Assembly: GCA_946902875.1 (NCBI GenBank)
Contig: OX336355.1
Location: 18,633,347 to 18,697,346 of the forward strand
Direction of reading: 5' to 3'
Origin: Nematopogon swammerdamellus
Lineage: Eukaryota; Arthropoda; Insecta; Lepidoptera; Adelidae
Length of the DNA: 64,000 nucleotides
The notes beneath the pieces were generated by a model that searched no databases, had not been told where the DNA came from, and saw only the letters and a list, made by a program, of their open reading frames with translations. The position numbers were made by a program, and so were the translations under genes. Shown here piece by piece: positions 9,851 to 19,640 of this stretch. Position 1 is the first letter of the stretch, and the number at the start of each line of letters is the position of its first letter.

Positions 9851-10369
9851 CCATTAATTTATCTTATGGGTCCAATGGACCCACATAAAAAATTATTTAG
9901 CTTGCCATTGAGCACTGCGCGAATTGTAGTGGCTGCTCCCCACAGTACCTTCCTCCAGTAGTGTTCGGTAGATGTCGATAGCGTATTCTTGACCCATATA
10001 GATCTTGAACGAATTTTACCCAAAGAAGATTTTCTTATTATTGTTTGAAATTTCGTCCTCTTTTTAGATCTTAGAGGCAAGTATGATATAAAAGTTTTTT
10101 TTTTGTTAATTTGTTGTCTTGAAAAAGAGGCTATGCAGAAGATACATTTGACATTTTTTGTTTGTGACCCAAATAGAGTTGTCCCTGTTTTAATTTATTC
10201 TTCGTAAATGATTACATTTCATAAAGCGAAACAATATTATAATTACTACATTAAAATTATAAAAAAAGAATGTTGTAGTGTTTATTTTACAGTCATTTGA
10301 AAATGTATGGGTCCAATGGACCCATATTGATATAATGTGTGATTTTAAGTCACGGGATAAATTCAAGGG
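9851..10369. mobile_element. 519-bp piggyBac-like mini-element
   Basis: The element is flanked by TTAA on both sides (9847-9850 and 10370-10373). Terminal repeats are CCATTAATTTATC on the left and, reversed, CCCTTGAATTTATC on the right. Inside is an 18-bp repeat ATGGGTCCAATGGACCCA, 2 bp from the left terminus (9866-9883) and about 30 bp from the right terminus (10307-10324). Short terminal repeats plus asymmetrically placed internal repeats and a TTAA duplication are the hallmark of piggyBac elements. The 73-residue minus frame at 9859-10080 is not a transposase that I recognise, so it is most likely non-autonomous. Confidence 0.75.
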
Positions 10370-10373
10370 TTAA

Positions 10374-10842
10374 AAGTGACAAATAAACGAGATCCCACCC
10401 GTAAGCTTCCACCTAAATCTATTACGCATTATTCGTACTCAAGGACACACGTCTATGAACGAACGATAAGGGCTTTGATAAGGAAGAAATCGCCAAAAAT
10501 GCTCACATTCCAAAATATTGTTATCTAACTGTTATATTACTGCACCAATCGATGCCCCGTTCACACCTTTGTAAACATCAATAAAACTCCAGCAATATAT
10601 CAAACATATTTCATGTACTATTTAGGTGTTCCCTACCTCATATCATAAGTCATAGTGTAACGATGATGTATCAAATTGATGTAAAATTTGACACCTTATG
10701 TACTAGTACACCTCACATTATTTTATTTTACTTTAACTAGGGCAGGAATGGGGAAAAGGAGGCCCGCGGGCGAAATCCGGCGACTTTTGAACGATTCGCC
10801 GGATTCAATTTGTCTCTTCACTGAATCCGGCGCTCCGTAAAG
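10374..10842. other. no gene seen
   Basis: Mostly AT-rich. A patch at 10743-10840 (CAGGAATGGGGAAAAGGAGG, CCCGCGGGC) looks like the end of an old hAT element, but no partner end was found. Confidence 0.3.
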
Positions 10843-10941
10843 TTTTTTTTATGGTAACTGACTCGTTTGACTACATCACCAACAACATCCGTGATGTCAG
10901 CCCTTAACACCGGGAGAACTAGGTGCCATGTCAGTGATTTC
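10843..10941 (-). mobile_element. SINE-B 3' fragment
   Basis: A poly-T is followed by ATGGTAACTGACTCG, CATCCGTGATGTCAGCC and GAACTAGGTGCCATGTCAG: the SINE-B tail in reverse. Core and head are absent. Confidence 0.8.
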
Positions 10942-10964
10942 TTGTAAAAATTATTGTCGATAGA

Positions 10965-11160
10965 CTGTAGGCGATGTTATTATGTGGATAGTCACTAAAA
11001 TTCTTGTAATATCATTTATAAAAAAAAATTATACCCTGCGAAGTTTCTTGCCAGCTCTTATTCGTGTGCGTAATCGAACCCGGATAGAACAAATTGTGAC
11101 AAATGCATTGCAGCAGTATGCAGTGTGCGCCAGTGCAGTAATAGACAATAAACAACCAAT
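10965..11160 (+). mobile_element. LINE 3' end, (AATAC) family, fragment
   Basis: It contains ATAGACTGTAGGCGATGTTA, a CACTAAAATTCTTG block, CTGCGAAGTTTCTTG and GGATAGAACAAATTGTGAC, in the same order as the reversed copy at 39430-39600. No coding frame. Confidence 0.5.
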
Positions 11161-11539
11161 AATACTGCTAGCTCATATCTCTAAGGCTCGTTGCAACATT
11201 GTCACAAATGGGAATTGAATTCCTGTCCACACAGTGCGTAATGGGCAGTTCGCGATCAATTCGGATGTATTCGAAACAATTAACTTCGCCTATCAATCGT
11301 AGACGTGCTTGCCCTCAGCGCTAATCGGCCGCTCAGCGGTGACATCGCTCGATCCAGCGGGGAGGTCGACAGCAGCGTTTAGATGATAGCCGATGAAGCA
11401 GCTATGTGCGGTTAGCAGATCATTCTCGGTTGGGATGGGAAGGTGGTCGATGAAATTGGAGTGTCGATAAAGTGAAGTGACATTTATGGAATATTTTATA
11501 ATTGGGAAATAATCGCATGTTTGCATTTTTTTTAGTGCT
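11161..11539. other. no gene seen
   Basis: Mixed sequence with a 77-residue minus frame (11293-11526) that has no recognisable domain. Confidence 0.3.
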
Positions 11540-11800
11540 TCCGAACTGGGTGGCTCTGCCCGAGGTCGAAGCCTCAGGCGCAGCCAGTTTCACTGCCGCC
11601 GAGGAGGTGCCAGTCCGGCTTGGAGGTGTACTAATGTTGCTAGGGAAAGGCTATTAAACCACGATTTGAAAAATCCGTGGATTGTAGGAGTGGGGAACGA
11701 TATTACCTGGGAGCCCGTTCTACACCTTTGCAGTGCGACACAAGAACGATTTAGAAAATGGGGCAGTTCGAAGAACTCTTCTGTCGACTACAAAGGGGTG
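11540..11800 (-). pseudogene. LINE RT ORF C-terminal fragment
   Basis: On the minus strand it reads LRTAPFSKSFLCRTAKV, a stop, NGLPGNIVPHSYNPRIFQ. It matches the fragment at 13491-13935 (FSKSCLCRTAKVWNGL, YNPRIFKSRVHS) and the general FxRTxxLWNxLPxxVFPxxY tail of jockey/R1-like ORFs. It contains stops and is 5'-truncated. Confidence 0.6.
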
Positions 11801-12299
11801 TTCCGCATAAGTGACATACAGATTCAATTGCAAACAGATCAAAAAGGGTACTTTTCCCTGTACAAATGATGAGAAAATATTGAAAGTATGGAGGAGGATG
11901 ATTGTACAAACAACCTAGATAGGTAAGGATGATCTGGTCCTGTGGCCCCCATAAAGTGTGTTATTATCGCACACCCGCACTCAGTTGGCGTCAGTCGCCG
12001 TCCGGCATGCATGACACATGTGCACATTTGTGTGCGTGAAAGCCAACAAGGGCACAACCGGCCGCAAAAGGACTTCTAAAGGTTTAAAAAGCTTGTTAAG
12101 TTGTACGCACACGGTTCTGTAGTATTCTCTTCTTCCACATGCTTGGTAGTTTAGTACTCCGTAATCCGGTCGGCAGACCGTTCACTCCACTAAATTATAT
12201 CCATTCCCTACTATAACTTTTTATACAATAAATATTTTTTTTATTTTAGTAATCTAGTCTTCAATGAAAGACATTTTTATCAAAGTATCTACTACTCGA
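11801..12299. other. no gene seen
   Basis: Mixed, later AT-rich sequence. No frame or repeat that I can support. Confidence 0.3.
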
Positions 12300-12371
12300 C
12301 CTGTTAAATGAATATTTTTATTTTCAAGTAAAATTTTGCGGCCCCCATTAATTTAAGTTGAGGACCCCTGA
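12300..12371 (-). mobile_element. possible hAT terminal fragment
   Basis: The reverse strand begins CAGGGGTCCTCAACTT and continues GGGGGCCGCAAAATT, which resembles the CAGGGGTCCTCAA termini common in hAT transposons. No second terminus or target duplication was located. Confidence 0.35.
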
Positions 12372-12404
12372 CATTGTTCACACATAAAGTGCGAAACATT
12401 CCCC

Positions 12405-12561
12405 TCTGAATTGTCAGGCTAATGCCTTTGACTAAAGTAGGCAAGACAGGCAGGACTCCTTGGCTCTATGTCGTGGGCAAAATGTATCGCTTCCTCAGAC
12501 CAGGAAGCATATGGTTTGACGGCGGAGGCAACGAACCAATAACCCGCTGCATCCTGATGAT
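12405..12561 (-). pseudogene. LINE RT ORF C-terminal fragment
   Basis: The minus frame reads GYWFVASAVKPYASWSEEA, a HDIEPRSPACLAYFSQR block and then decays. It is a diverged sibling of the fragment at 2272-2486 (YWFVAFAVETFGTWSEEA). A SINE-C copy abuts it on the right. Confidence 0.55.
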
Positions 12562-12852
12562 CGAGGTAAGCAGAGTAATCGGAGTTGTGCTGCAGGTACT
12601 CTTGTAAATTACAGCACAACACCGACCACCACGTTTAGCAAAGTTTTCGGACAGGAAAACTATCAAGCAGCAAGTATGGCAAGAAGAAACACCCGCTGCA
12701 TTACTCGGTGGAAGGACCGTTCCAAGATGAGATATGGCTATCCTATCGCTTTTACCACGGCATCTTGTCCTTATCCCTTAGTCACCCTTTACGATATGCA
12801 CGGGGAGAGATGCAGTGGGGCTATTATTTTAAAGTGCCGGCCCCACACGGTA
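12562..12852 (-). mobile_element. SINE-C, near full-length
   Basis: Read on the minus strand: CCGTGTGGGGCCGGCAC head, GGGGCTATT/ATCTCTCCCCGTGCAT block, GTGACTAAGGGATAAGGAC, a GCAGCGGGTG block, and GTACCTGCAGCACAACTCCG. The TATG tail is lost at 12562. Confidence 0.8.
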
Positions 12853-12929
12853 TTTAATTTCCATATAAAACCATCGATATGGGTATTTAAAAATCGAACA
12901 GCTTGCGTGCCTAACGCGCTCGAGCATCT

Positions 12930-13030
12930 GTTCAGATGGCGCGGCGGAGGCAGGTGTCGCGCGCGCGGCAGGTGACCGCGCCATACTCGGGAGACCGCTC
13001 CCGCGCAGGCGCCGAGCGCGGCCCATACAG
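12930..13030. other. GC/CpG-rich patch
   Basis: About 100 bp with GCGCGCGCGGC and many CpG, sharply unlike the AT-rich surroundings. Similar patches lie at 42050-42170 and 58550-58700. Could be part of an undescribed repeat or a CpG-rich regulatory piece; nothing decides between them. Confidence 0.4.
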
Positions 13031-13130
13031 AGCTATCGCACTGTCAACTATAACACTATGATCTGTCACCGTATATCGAATTGTTTACGGCATACTTAAG
13101 CACCTCCTGATCAAGGAGGTCTATAAAATA

Positions 13131-13490
13131 TTTTTTTAGGTTTCCGTATCGATCGTACGGGACCCTATTACTAAGCCTACGCCGTCTGTCTGTCTGTCTG
13201 TCCGTCTGTCCGAGGGCTGTATTTCTTGAACCGTAATAGGTAGTCAGTTGAAATTTTCACAGAATATGTGTTATTATGGCCGATATAACAACAAATAATG
13301 AACATAAGAAAAAGTAAAAATTTCACGGGGGTCCCCATAGAAGAAACTAAAAAGTGTATCCGCGCCATCTACCGAAAACCGTATGAAGCATTTTAACTAA
13401 TACATAGATGGCGTGAGCGGCGCTGACCATGACATGGCGATATGGAACCCTCGGTGCGCGAGTTCGACTCGCACTTGGACAGGTTTTTTT
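13131..13490 (-). mobile_element. element M, complete-looking copy
   Basis: It runs from AGGTTTCCGTATCGATCG through CGCCGTCTGTCTGTCTG (GTCY)n, a GAATATGTGTTATTATGGCC block, CGCGCCATCTACCG-like sequence and GGAACCCTCGGTGCGCGAG to TTCGACTCGCACTTGGAC and a T run. Reversed, the order is that of 54434-54795. The GCGAG/CTCGC hairpin near one end and the (GTCY)n microsatellite recall the Lep1/MINE non-autonomous Helitrons of moths, as I remember them. No protein. Confidence 0.7.
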
Positions 13491-13935
13491 ATTGCTGCCG
13501 AACTGGGTGGCTGTGCTCGAGCTCGAAGCCAAAGTCGCGGCCAATTTCACCCCCGAGAAGGTGCCAGTCCGGCTTCAATGTCTCTGGGGAAAGGCTGTGA
13601 ACCCGCGATTTGAAGATCCGTGGATTGTACGAATAGGGAAAGAAAGATATTCCCCCAGAAGCCCATTCCACACCTTTGCAGTGCGACACAAGCACGATTT
13701 AGAGAATCGTGCAGCTCGAAGAACTTTTCTGTCATTTACGAAAGAAGGAACTCAGGCGAACCTTCAAAAATATTTCTGCAGTATTCCATAAGTGATCTTA
13801 CTTGCGCGTTATAAAGTGTAAGCAGTTGGAACGGCGTGAAAAATCGCCGACTGGCATCCCTAATTTTCGGGAGACCAGTTTCGCCTTGGACTCTATGAAC
13901 GATCGAAATCCAACGTCCCTGGACACCTCCCATAC
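13491..13935 (-). pseudogene. LINE RT ORF, C-terminal fragment
   Basis: In shifting minus frames: FTPFQLLTLYNAQVRSLMEY, CRNIFEGSPEFLL, FSKSCLCRTAKVWNGLL, then YNPRIFKSRVHSLSPETL. The YNAQVRxLMEYC block is the conserved (Y)KAQVRPxMEYC segment just after the RT domain of jockey-like ORFs. Several frameshifts. It directly abuts element M at 13490. Confidence 0.7.
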
Positions 13936-14056
13936 CCAGGACACCCAGGCTACCATCGTTGGGGATTTGGCTGCCCTAGAAAGTAGCTACCTCATTTTAT
14001 GAAGAATGGTCTTCTGATTTAAGTTTTGACGCAGAATTGGCACTAGATTTCGGGAA

Positions 14057-14290
14057 AGATGCCGTGCTAAAGGGCCACCGGGTAGCACCTCTCACCTTGG
14101 CACGGTCTTTCCACCGAGTCATAAAGCAGGTGGGTTTTCGTGCCTTACTTGCTGCCTGATCTTATCCGAATACTTTGCTAAATGTGGTGGTCGCTGTTGT
14201 GCTATTATTTACAAGGGCACTTGCAGCACAACACCTATTACTCTGCTTACCCTGATTGTCGGGATACAGCGTGCGGTGTGTAGTATTTCA
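14057..14290 (+). mobile_element. SINE-C, 5'-truncated
   Basis: Begins at GATGCCGTGCTAAAGGGC and runs through CACCGAGTCATAAAGCAGG, CTTACTTGCTGCCTGATC, GGCACTTGCAGCACAACACC and CAGCGTGCGGTGTG. Head and TATG tail are missing. Confidence 0.8.
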
Positions 14291-14337
14291 GGTCGCATAC
14301 TCGAGAACTATGTAAATTACCTATGAAACTAACGGCC

Positions 14338-14482
14338 CTGGGCAGGCATTCTCTAACGTCCTACCGTCAACGTCGGTGACGCTGACTAGTAATGTCTCTG
14401 TCTAGTTCATATAATTAGACAGAGACATAACTAGTCGGCGTCACCGACGTTGACGGTAGGACGTTAGGGAATGCTTGCCCTG
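14338..14482. repeat. 145-bp foldback hairpin
   Basis: Left arm 14338-14404 and right arm 14415-14482 are inverted copies with about five mismatches (GACGTTGACGGTAGGACGTTA on the right matches the left in reverse), separated by about 10 bp. Ends are CTGGGCAGGC and GCTTGCCCTG. A MITE-like hairpin; no matching target duplication seen. Confidence 0.85.
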
Positions 14483-14574
14483 CTGTGCTTAATTACCCCA
14501 TCGGACGTCGATCCATAACACCGCCGAGCTACAGAGGATGTTGACCATTTTTTTATAGTATGGGCGACATGTGA

Positions 14575-14705
14575 CGCTGAGCCACATCTAACGACGCCCA
14601 TGGACATTCGGTCGCACGCGGTTGTTACGAATGCCATGCCGGCCTGACAGGTGCCTATTCATACCTCTCTTGAAGGATCAGAGACTGTACTTGGGGGGGA
14701 AATAT
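14575..14705 (-). mobile_element. jockey-type LINE 3' end, reversed
   Basis: On the minus strand: CCCCCCCAAGTACAGTCTC, GGCACCTGTCAGGCCGGC, CGAATGTCCATGGGCGTC. Same block order as 39120-39250 and 28908-29040. Confidence 0.65.
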
Positions 14706-15307
14706 TACGTACACATTAAATGGACTATCAATACACATTAAACTGTCTTTCATCCTTCACTCTGATCAATAATTTCCCCATCGCTTGAATGAAAAAGTGT
14801 GCCATTTCAAAAATCATCCGCCCTTTCCTTAAGCCGTTAGGACCAGTCAAAAACAAGTATCTGCAGTTAATTGCGATGTGTCGCACCATTTACGTACTAG
14901 CACTTAGAAAATTATCCATAGTTATGACCAATTTGATATATTTTAGCATACACATTGTATTAAATTTTCATAAAGATTCTGAAATTTGCTTTTTACCGAA
15001 TTGTTTATGGTTTGTTTATTGTATAATTTCATCCATAGGTAGGTAACCTACGCTTGGACATGGCGAAAATTCCGCCAGTTCTAAATTCAATGCGAAGGAG
15101 AATTGACAAACAAACTTCGCAAGTCACAATGTTTTGTTAGTACCTTATAAGTATTATATTATACTCGTAGTAACTTACAAATATTTAGCCCATACTACTG
15201 AATGAATTTGATTTCGAAAATGTTCGAGCAAATTTCGGAATGTACGGAAGTTTAATAAAATGCTAAAATAACAGAATGAGTTATATCTTGTCCGGTGTAA
15301 ATTTTAA
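14706..15307. other. no gene seen
   Basis: AT-rich sequence with an 85-residue plus frame at 14789-15046 that is hydrophobic towards the end but has no recognisable family or context. I do not call it a gene. Confidence 0.3.
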
Positions 15308-15719
15308 GCGGCGGGTGGCCAAGTGGTTTCGGCATCGGCTTCTCATGCGAGAGGTCCGAGGTTCAAATCCAGTCGGCGTGTACCAATGAGTTTTTTCTGA
15401 CGAAAAAATTTACGTGCATGCATACCTAAACCTGCTCCATCACCGTTCGGAACCGGTGTAAAACTGTAGGTCCCTTCCCTTGCCCCTTACTAGGTGGTAG
15501 GCTCTTTTGTATTGTAGCCGACCGGGATGATACCACCGTACTGGATGTAAGATGTCCGCATAGCAGCCTCGGTTGTGTTCTCCTCTAGTCCAGTATAGCC
15601 AGCAATCCAGGGAAGTCTCCGGTTGGCACCTACGTTCTCGGAGGTGATATTGGCTGGTCGGAGCAAGTCCTTTGGCCCCTCCGACTCAGCCACCCATACC
15701 GGATTACATAAAAAAAAAT
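15308..15719 (+). mobile_element. SINE-A, full-length copy
   Basis: Complete from the head (GCGGCGGGTGGCCAAGTGG; B box GGTTCAAATCC at about 15360-15370) through the core (ACTAGGTGGTAGGCTC; GATGATACCACCG) to CACCCATACCGGATTACAT and a run of A. The A box carries a G-to-A change relative to 2961. The linker contains a short deletion compared with the first copy. Confidence 0.85.
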
Positions 15720-16105
15720 CTATTCAAATCCTCTAAAAGTTCTTTTAGGTAAATAGTGAGAAATATTGTTTATTTTTTTATTTTTGGCTGATCCTAGCTG
15801 CACCTTAATTACCACATGCCCTCTCTACCCTGGCAAATACACTCATTAACTATCCTTATTTCCCGCTGCGCGAGTGACGTTGTCCTCTGGGGAAGGTTGT
15901 GTAACGGTACAGGTGGTATATACAATGGCGCAGGCGCGGTAGGTATACGAGGTAAAACCGCCGTCAAAATAGCAGATGCTATACTATTGAACAAAACATG
16001 CCACCACCGAGATGCAGTCTCGCTGTTACAGTGGCGGCGTCGCTTTTTGAACACTGACAACGTTAACTGACTGGACAATTTGACGATATCTGAAACGCGT
16101 TAGGG
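15720..16105. other. no gene seen
   Basis: Overlapping frames of 84 (plus, 15816-16070) and 89 residues (minus) occupy a GC-balanced stretch. Neither has a recognisable domain, splice context or repeat match. Confidence 0.3.
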
Positions 16106-16108
16106 TTA

Positions 16109-16271
16109 GGCCCGGACTTCATGTATCCGCTTCTCCCCGGAGTTGACTATAATAGGCCACACCCACCGGTGCGAGCGACAGAGTGAGAAGTTCTCACTCT
16201 GTCGCTCGCACCGGTGGGTGTGGCCTATTTTAGTCAACTCCGGGGAGAAACGGATACATGAAGTCTGGGCC
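16109..16271. mobile_element. 163-bp palindromic MITE with TTA duplication
   Basis: The element is a near-perfect inverted repeat around G16190: 81-base arms with three mismatches by eye. Ends are GGCCCGGACTTC and GAAGTCTGGGCC, flanked on both sides by TTA (16106-16108; 16272-16274). A 3-bp TTA/TAA duplication with GG-rich ends fits PIF/Harbinger-type MITEs. No coding content; the high symmetry implies a young copy. Confidence 0.75.
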
Positions 16272-16311
16272 TTATAATATGAATTCTGAAACGGAAGGGC
16301 GCGAAATGTCT

Positions 16312-16510
16312 GTCTCGATAGCTCAGTAGTGCGGTCGGTCAACTGTTGTTAAGCGACCCTTAGCGCGGGCAGTACTTGGATGGGTGAGCGCTCGACTGTT
16401 AGAGGCTGACCGAGGTTCGGATTCCACGTTAAACTGTAGGTCCCTTCCCTTCATAACTTACTAGGTGGTAGGGTTTATCCCGCACGGGTTGATACCACCG
16501 CACTGAATGA
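16312..16510 (+). mobile_element. SINE-B with tRNA/5S hybrid head, 3'-truncated
   Basis: The head has a tRNA-type A box (TAGCTCAGTAG), then a 5S rRNA-like block (GTTAAGCGACC ... CAGTACTTGGATGGGTGAGC) and a tRNA-type B box (GAGGTTCGGATTCC). The core ACTAGGTGGTAGGG ... GATACCACCGCACTGAATG follows, then the copy ends. The 5S-like control region is more diverged than in 35762-36136. See the 5S head finding. Confidence 0.8.
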
Positions 16511-17006
16511 ACCGCCTGCACGTATCTCGCGCCTATGACTCGAGAATAGATCAACCTGAAATATGAAATTGAACTGTGGAGAACTTTAACGCAATACTGA
16601 ATGTTCCCCCAGTGTCCATGCACTGTCGTGCACGCTGCACGCCGCCAGAGTCTGGCCGAGTAACTGTATGTACTGCATGTCTACGTAGAACACACACACC
16701 GTACGAGTGCTACATTAAAACACCTTGTTGCGTTGCGTTAATGCACTTTTTATTAATGAACTGCAACTGAATACGAGAGCAGGCGCGGACGAGACACTCA
16801 TTTCTCCAAAATGTCAACTTCGAGGACTCGGCGCGCCGTAGTATGCGAGCGAACCGTATTAAAACCTATTTATTTATGGTCAAGCGATTGTTTAAGACAC
16901 CGATATGTACCAGCAGAGTCTTGTTGCTTTATGATATTTATTAATTTCAGGTGCTTGTACGTATTAATAATACTTATTTTGTGGAAAACATAATAATAAG
17001 ATTCAA
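16511..17006. other. no gene seen
   Basis: Mixed sequence with two frames of 60-64 residues and no domain. CpG-rich bits near 16780-16850. Confidence 0.3.
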
Positions 17007-17110
17007 GTTTTTTTTTAATGGAAACTGACACGGTTGGCTACATCACCTACAACATCCGTCAGCCCATAACACCGGGTGAACTAGGTGCCATGTCAGCGCT
17101 TCCCTTCGAT
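17007..17110 (-). mobile_element. SINE-B 3' fragment
   Basis: A T run followed by ATGGAAACTGACACGGTTGG, CTACATCACC, an internal deletion in the CATCCGTGATGTCAGCC block, and GTGCCATGTCAGCGCTTCCC. Confidence 0.8.
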
Positions 17111-17249
17111 TAATAATATATTAATAATATTGCGACTGCATATACGCAGGTTGCTCCTTGCTTGTATCACCGCGCGTTTACAAAACCGTCCAAAATAATG
17201 TTATTTTCAGGGATTTTTTTTAAAAGGTGGTTGAGTAGATAATAAAAAA

Positions 17250-17480
17250 ATCGATCAAGTGTGAGTTTTACTCGCTCACGGAGGGTTCCGTAGATCCGCT
17301 ATACCATGCCTGTCACCAGACCATATTCGTCCATATTTTGCCTTTCTATAATGTAAAATATAAATTCCTGTGGCGCCATCTATTATTCAGATGAGTGAAT
17401 ATGTACTAATCGATTCTTAGCACTTTTCTGAATTTTTTACTGTTTTGCTTTTTAACCCTAACAACCCACATATCTGGGGA
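17250..17480 (+). mobile_element. element M variant, fragment
   Basis: GTGTGAGTTTTACTCGCTCAC hairpin, GGAGGGTTCCGTAGATCC, then GTGGCGCCATCTATTATTC and ACTAATCGATTCTTAGCAC. The same blocks recur at 24515-25020 and reversed at 56240-56452, defining a subfamily with AGTTTTACTCG in place of AGTTCGACTCG. Confidence 0.6.
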
Positions 17481-17812
17481 TACCTGTCTGCCTCGTATAT
17501 CTAGTGTTACAATAATAAAATTTAAACTCTTCATTAAGTTAAATTAAATCGAAACTTTAAAATGTATTTATTTATATAAGAAAACATACAGCCATTCATT
17601 AATGTAGGTAGATACACTTTTTATATGCCTAACGTATAGTCAATTACATGTTTCCCTGATTAGTATTTTTTAATGTTTGCGCAGGGCATAAACTTAGGTG
17701 TCTAAAGGTGTGTGTGTGGTGTGGTGTTTTGTGGTGTGTGTTGTGTGGGCGTAGTGTGTGTGTGTTTGTGTATGTTTATGTATTTATTTGTTTGATTTAT
17801 ATATTATTATAA

Positions 17813-17904
17813 TATATAATATAAGTTACATTAAATGTAACTTATATTATATAATTAAATTATTATAAATCGTGAGATATATAAATTTTATATATCTCAC
17901 GATT
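17813..17904. repeat. two adjacent AT-rich perfect palindromes
   Basis: A 41-bp palindrome at 17813-17853 (centre GTTACATTAAATGTAAC) is followed 14 bp later by a 37-bp palindrome at 17868-17904 (AATCGTGAGATATATAAA and its complement). A (GT)-rich tract precedes them at 17703-17770. Both can form cruciforms. Confidence 0.85.
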
Positions 17905-17909
17905 ATGTT

Positions 17910-18922
17910 ACATTACATTACTGTTTATATTTATGCAACTCCTCATTCATACTTGCCAGTGATTGGTTGAGTGGGTTGATTATCTCGTTTTTGAAAGTTA
18001 TTAAATTTAATAACGACATGTTTACGCAATACTTTTACATATAAGTTGTTTCGTTAGTCATGTCATTAACTTCGGGAGCGTTACATACGCACCCAAACAA
18101 ACACTTTACGCAAAAAATACATATATTTATAGGATAATTTTTTCTCCTAACAAAAAAATAAAATCAAATAAGTAGCTGTAAAAACCAATCATAGTGACCT
18201 TATGACTTACTTACAACAAACAGCTGTACTGCGTTTGAACATAGTACTGTCATTGACCCCGTACAATGCAAGTTACCTACTGTTACACACAGGTTAATGT
18301 TTAGGTAGCAAACATGTTTTGTTAAATTTATCGAAAAGTAATGCTAGATACATATTTTTTTTAGTAACGTGTTTATTTGAGTGTGTATGTAACCCTCCCG
18401 AAATTTTTTACATGACTAACGAAACACCTTATATACTTATTAATACATACATACAGGCAAAAAGCTTGTACATAAGAATATATTTTCAAAATGTCGAATA
18501 TTCTAATCTCAATCTAATGCGGGTTTTTAAAAACGTCAAAAAGCTGCAAGGTGCAGCTTTCTAAGTCACAAAAACTCCAAACATCCACAAGCTCTCTATG
18601 GCTCGCCGTGAGAACCGCGTGATGAGTTTCTTTCAAATGATTTTATTGAGGAATGCACCTGCCGCCTTCTGTACTGAGGCTCGCAGCTTTCGACCAAAAA
18701 AAAATCGGATTGTTCTTTTTTCGAACAACCTTCTTTCTTGGCTCGGGGTTGGAGAGTCGATGTGCGTTATAGTTTTAATTGCTTGTGAAATATTGGAGGC
18801 TAGACCCGTTAATCTATGGGAACGATTTCTTCAAAATTAACTTATGAATGGCAATCTTAGAATAGTGAACTACTTTAGGAAGAGATGTCCTACCTAACTG
18901 TTCAGTGTGATATAAGCCGCAA
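17910..18922. other. AT-rich, no gene seen
   Basis: Two short plus frames (81 and 80 residues, 18319-18564 and 18598-18840) lie in AT-rich sequence without domain, splice or repeat support. Confidence 0.3.
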
Positions 18923-19399
18923 TTTTTTTTTTTATGGATACTTACACAGTTGGCTACATCACCTATACTATGGGATATGACTCCCTTCTTATATTACTAG
19001 GTGGTAGGGTTTAACCCGCCCGGGTTGATACCACCTCACTAAATGAAAGGTCGGTCGAAACGGCTATGTAAATAGTTAGTGTTTTCCGTCCAGTTCAGTG
19101 TAGTCGGCACGACCGAAGGGAAGCACTGACGTGGCACATGTTATGGGCTGACATCACGGATGTTGTAGGTGATGTAGCCAACCGTGTCAGTTTCCATAAA
19201 AAAGAAAAAGAAAAGATTACACCTTGGTGAACTAGGTGCCATGTCAGTGCCTCCCTTTCGGTCTTGCCGGCTACACGGAACTGGACGGAAAACACGAACT
19301 ATTTAAATAGCCGTTTCGACCGACCTTTCATTCAGTGCGGTGGTACCAACCCGGGCGGGATAAACCCTACCACATAGTACGGTAAGAAGGGAAGGGAAC
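18923..19399. mobile_element. SINE-B inverted cluster
   Basis: A minus-strand tail stub (18923-18968) is followed by a plus-strand body (18971-19217: GATATGACTCCCTTC, core ACTAGGTGGTAGGG, CACGACCGAAGGGAAGC, GTGTCAGTTTCCATAAAA) and then a minus-strand body (19220-19399). The two bodies form inverted arms of about 170 bp. The order suggests at least two insertions or a rearrangement. Confidence 0.85.
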
Positions 19400-19454
19400 T
19401 GCTGCGGTGGTTGCACTAATCTTAGGATTATTCAACAAACGGACACAGAAAAGA

Positions 19455-19640
19455 TATTACACATTCGAATCCGGTTACAGATTCGATGCCGACTGCCGAA
19501 TCCTAGCCGACGACGACGACATCAAGTACGTCGGCGGAAAGTAATGGTTCCGTACCGCTGATGGCTGGGAGGACTGGAGAAAAACTGGAGAGGCGTATCT
19601 CCAGCACCGGACGCATACCGTTGACTGACTGACCGATCCA
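19455..19640 (+). pseudogene. RTE-type LINE ORF C-terminus
   Basis: In frame: DDDIKYVGGK, stop, WFRTADGWEDWRKTGEAY, then a TGACTGACTGAC tail. It matches the intact-frame copy at 43123-43446 (WDDDIKYAGG...REDWRKIGEAYVQQ). Last roughly 55 codons only. Confidence 0.75.

Noticed and set aside
10743..12371. A 1.6-kb hAT transposon between CAGGAATGGGG and CAGGGGTCCTC (reversed)
   Set aside because: The two ends do not match beyond CAGG and flanking 8-mers differ; they are probably scraps of different elements.
16098..16110. Telomere-like TTAGGGTTAGG
   Set aside because: Only two imperfect units of the insect TTAGG repeat; no array.
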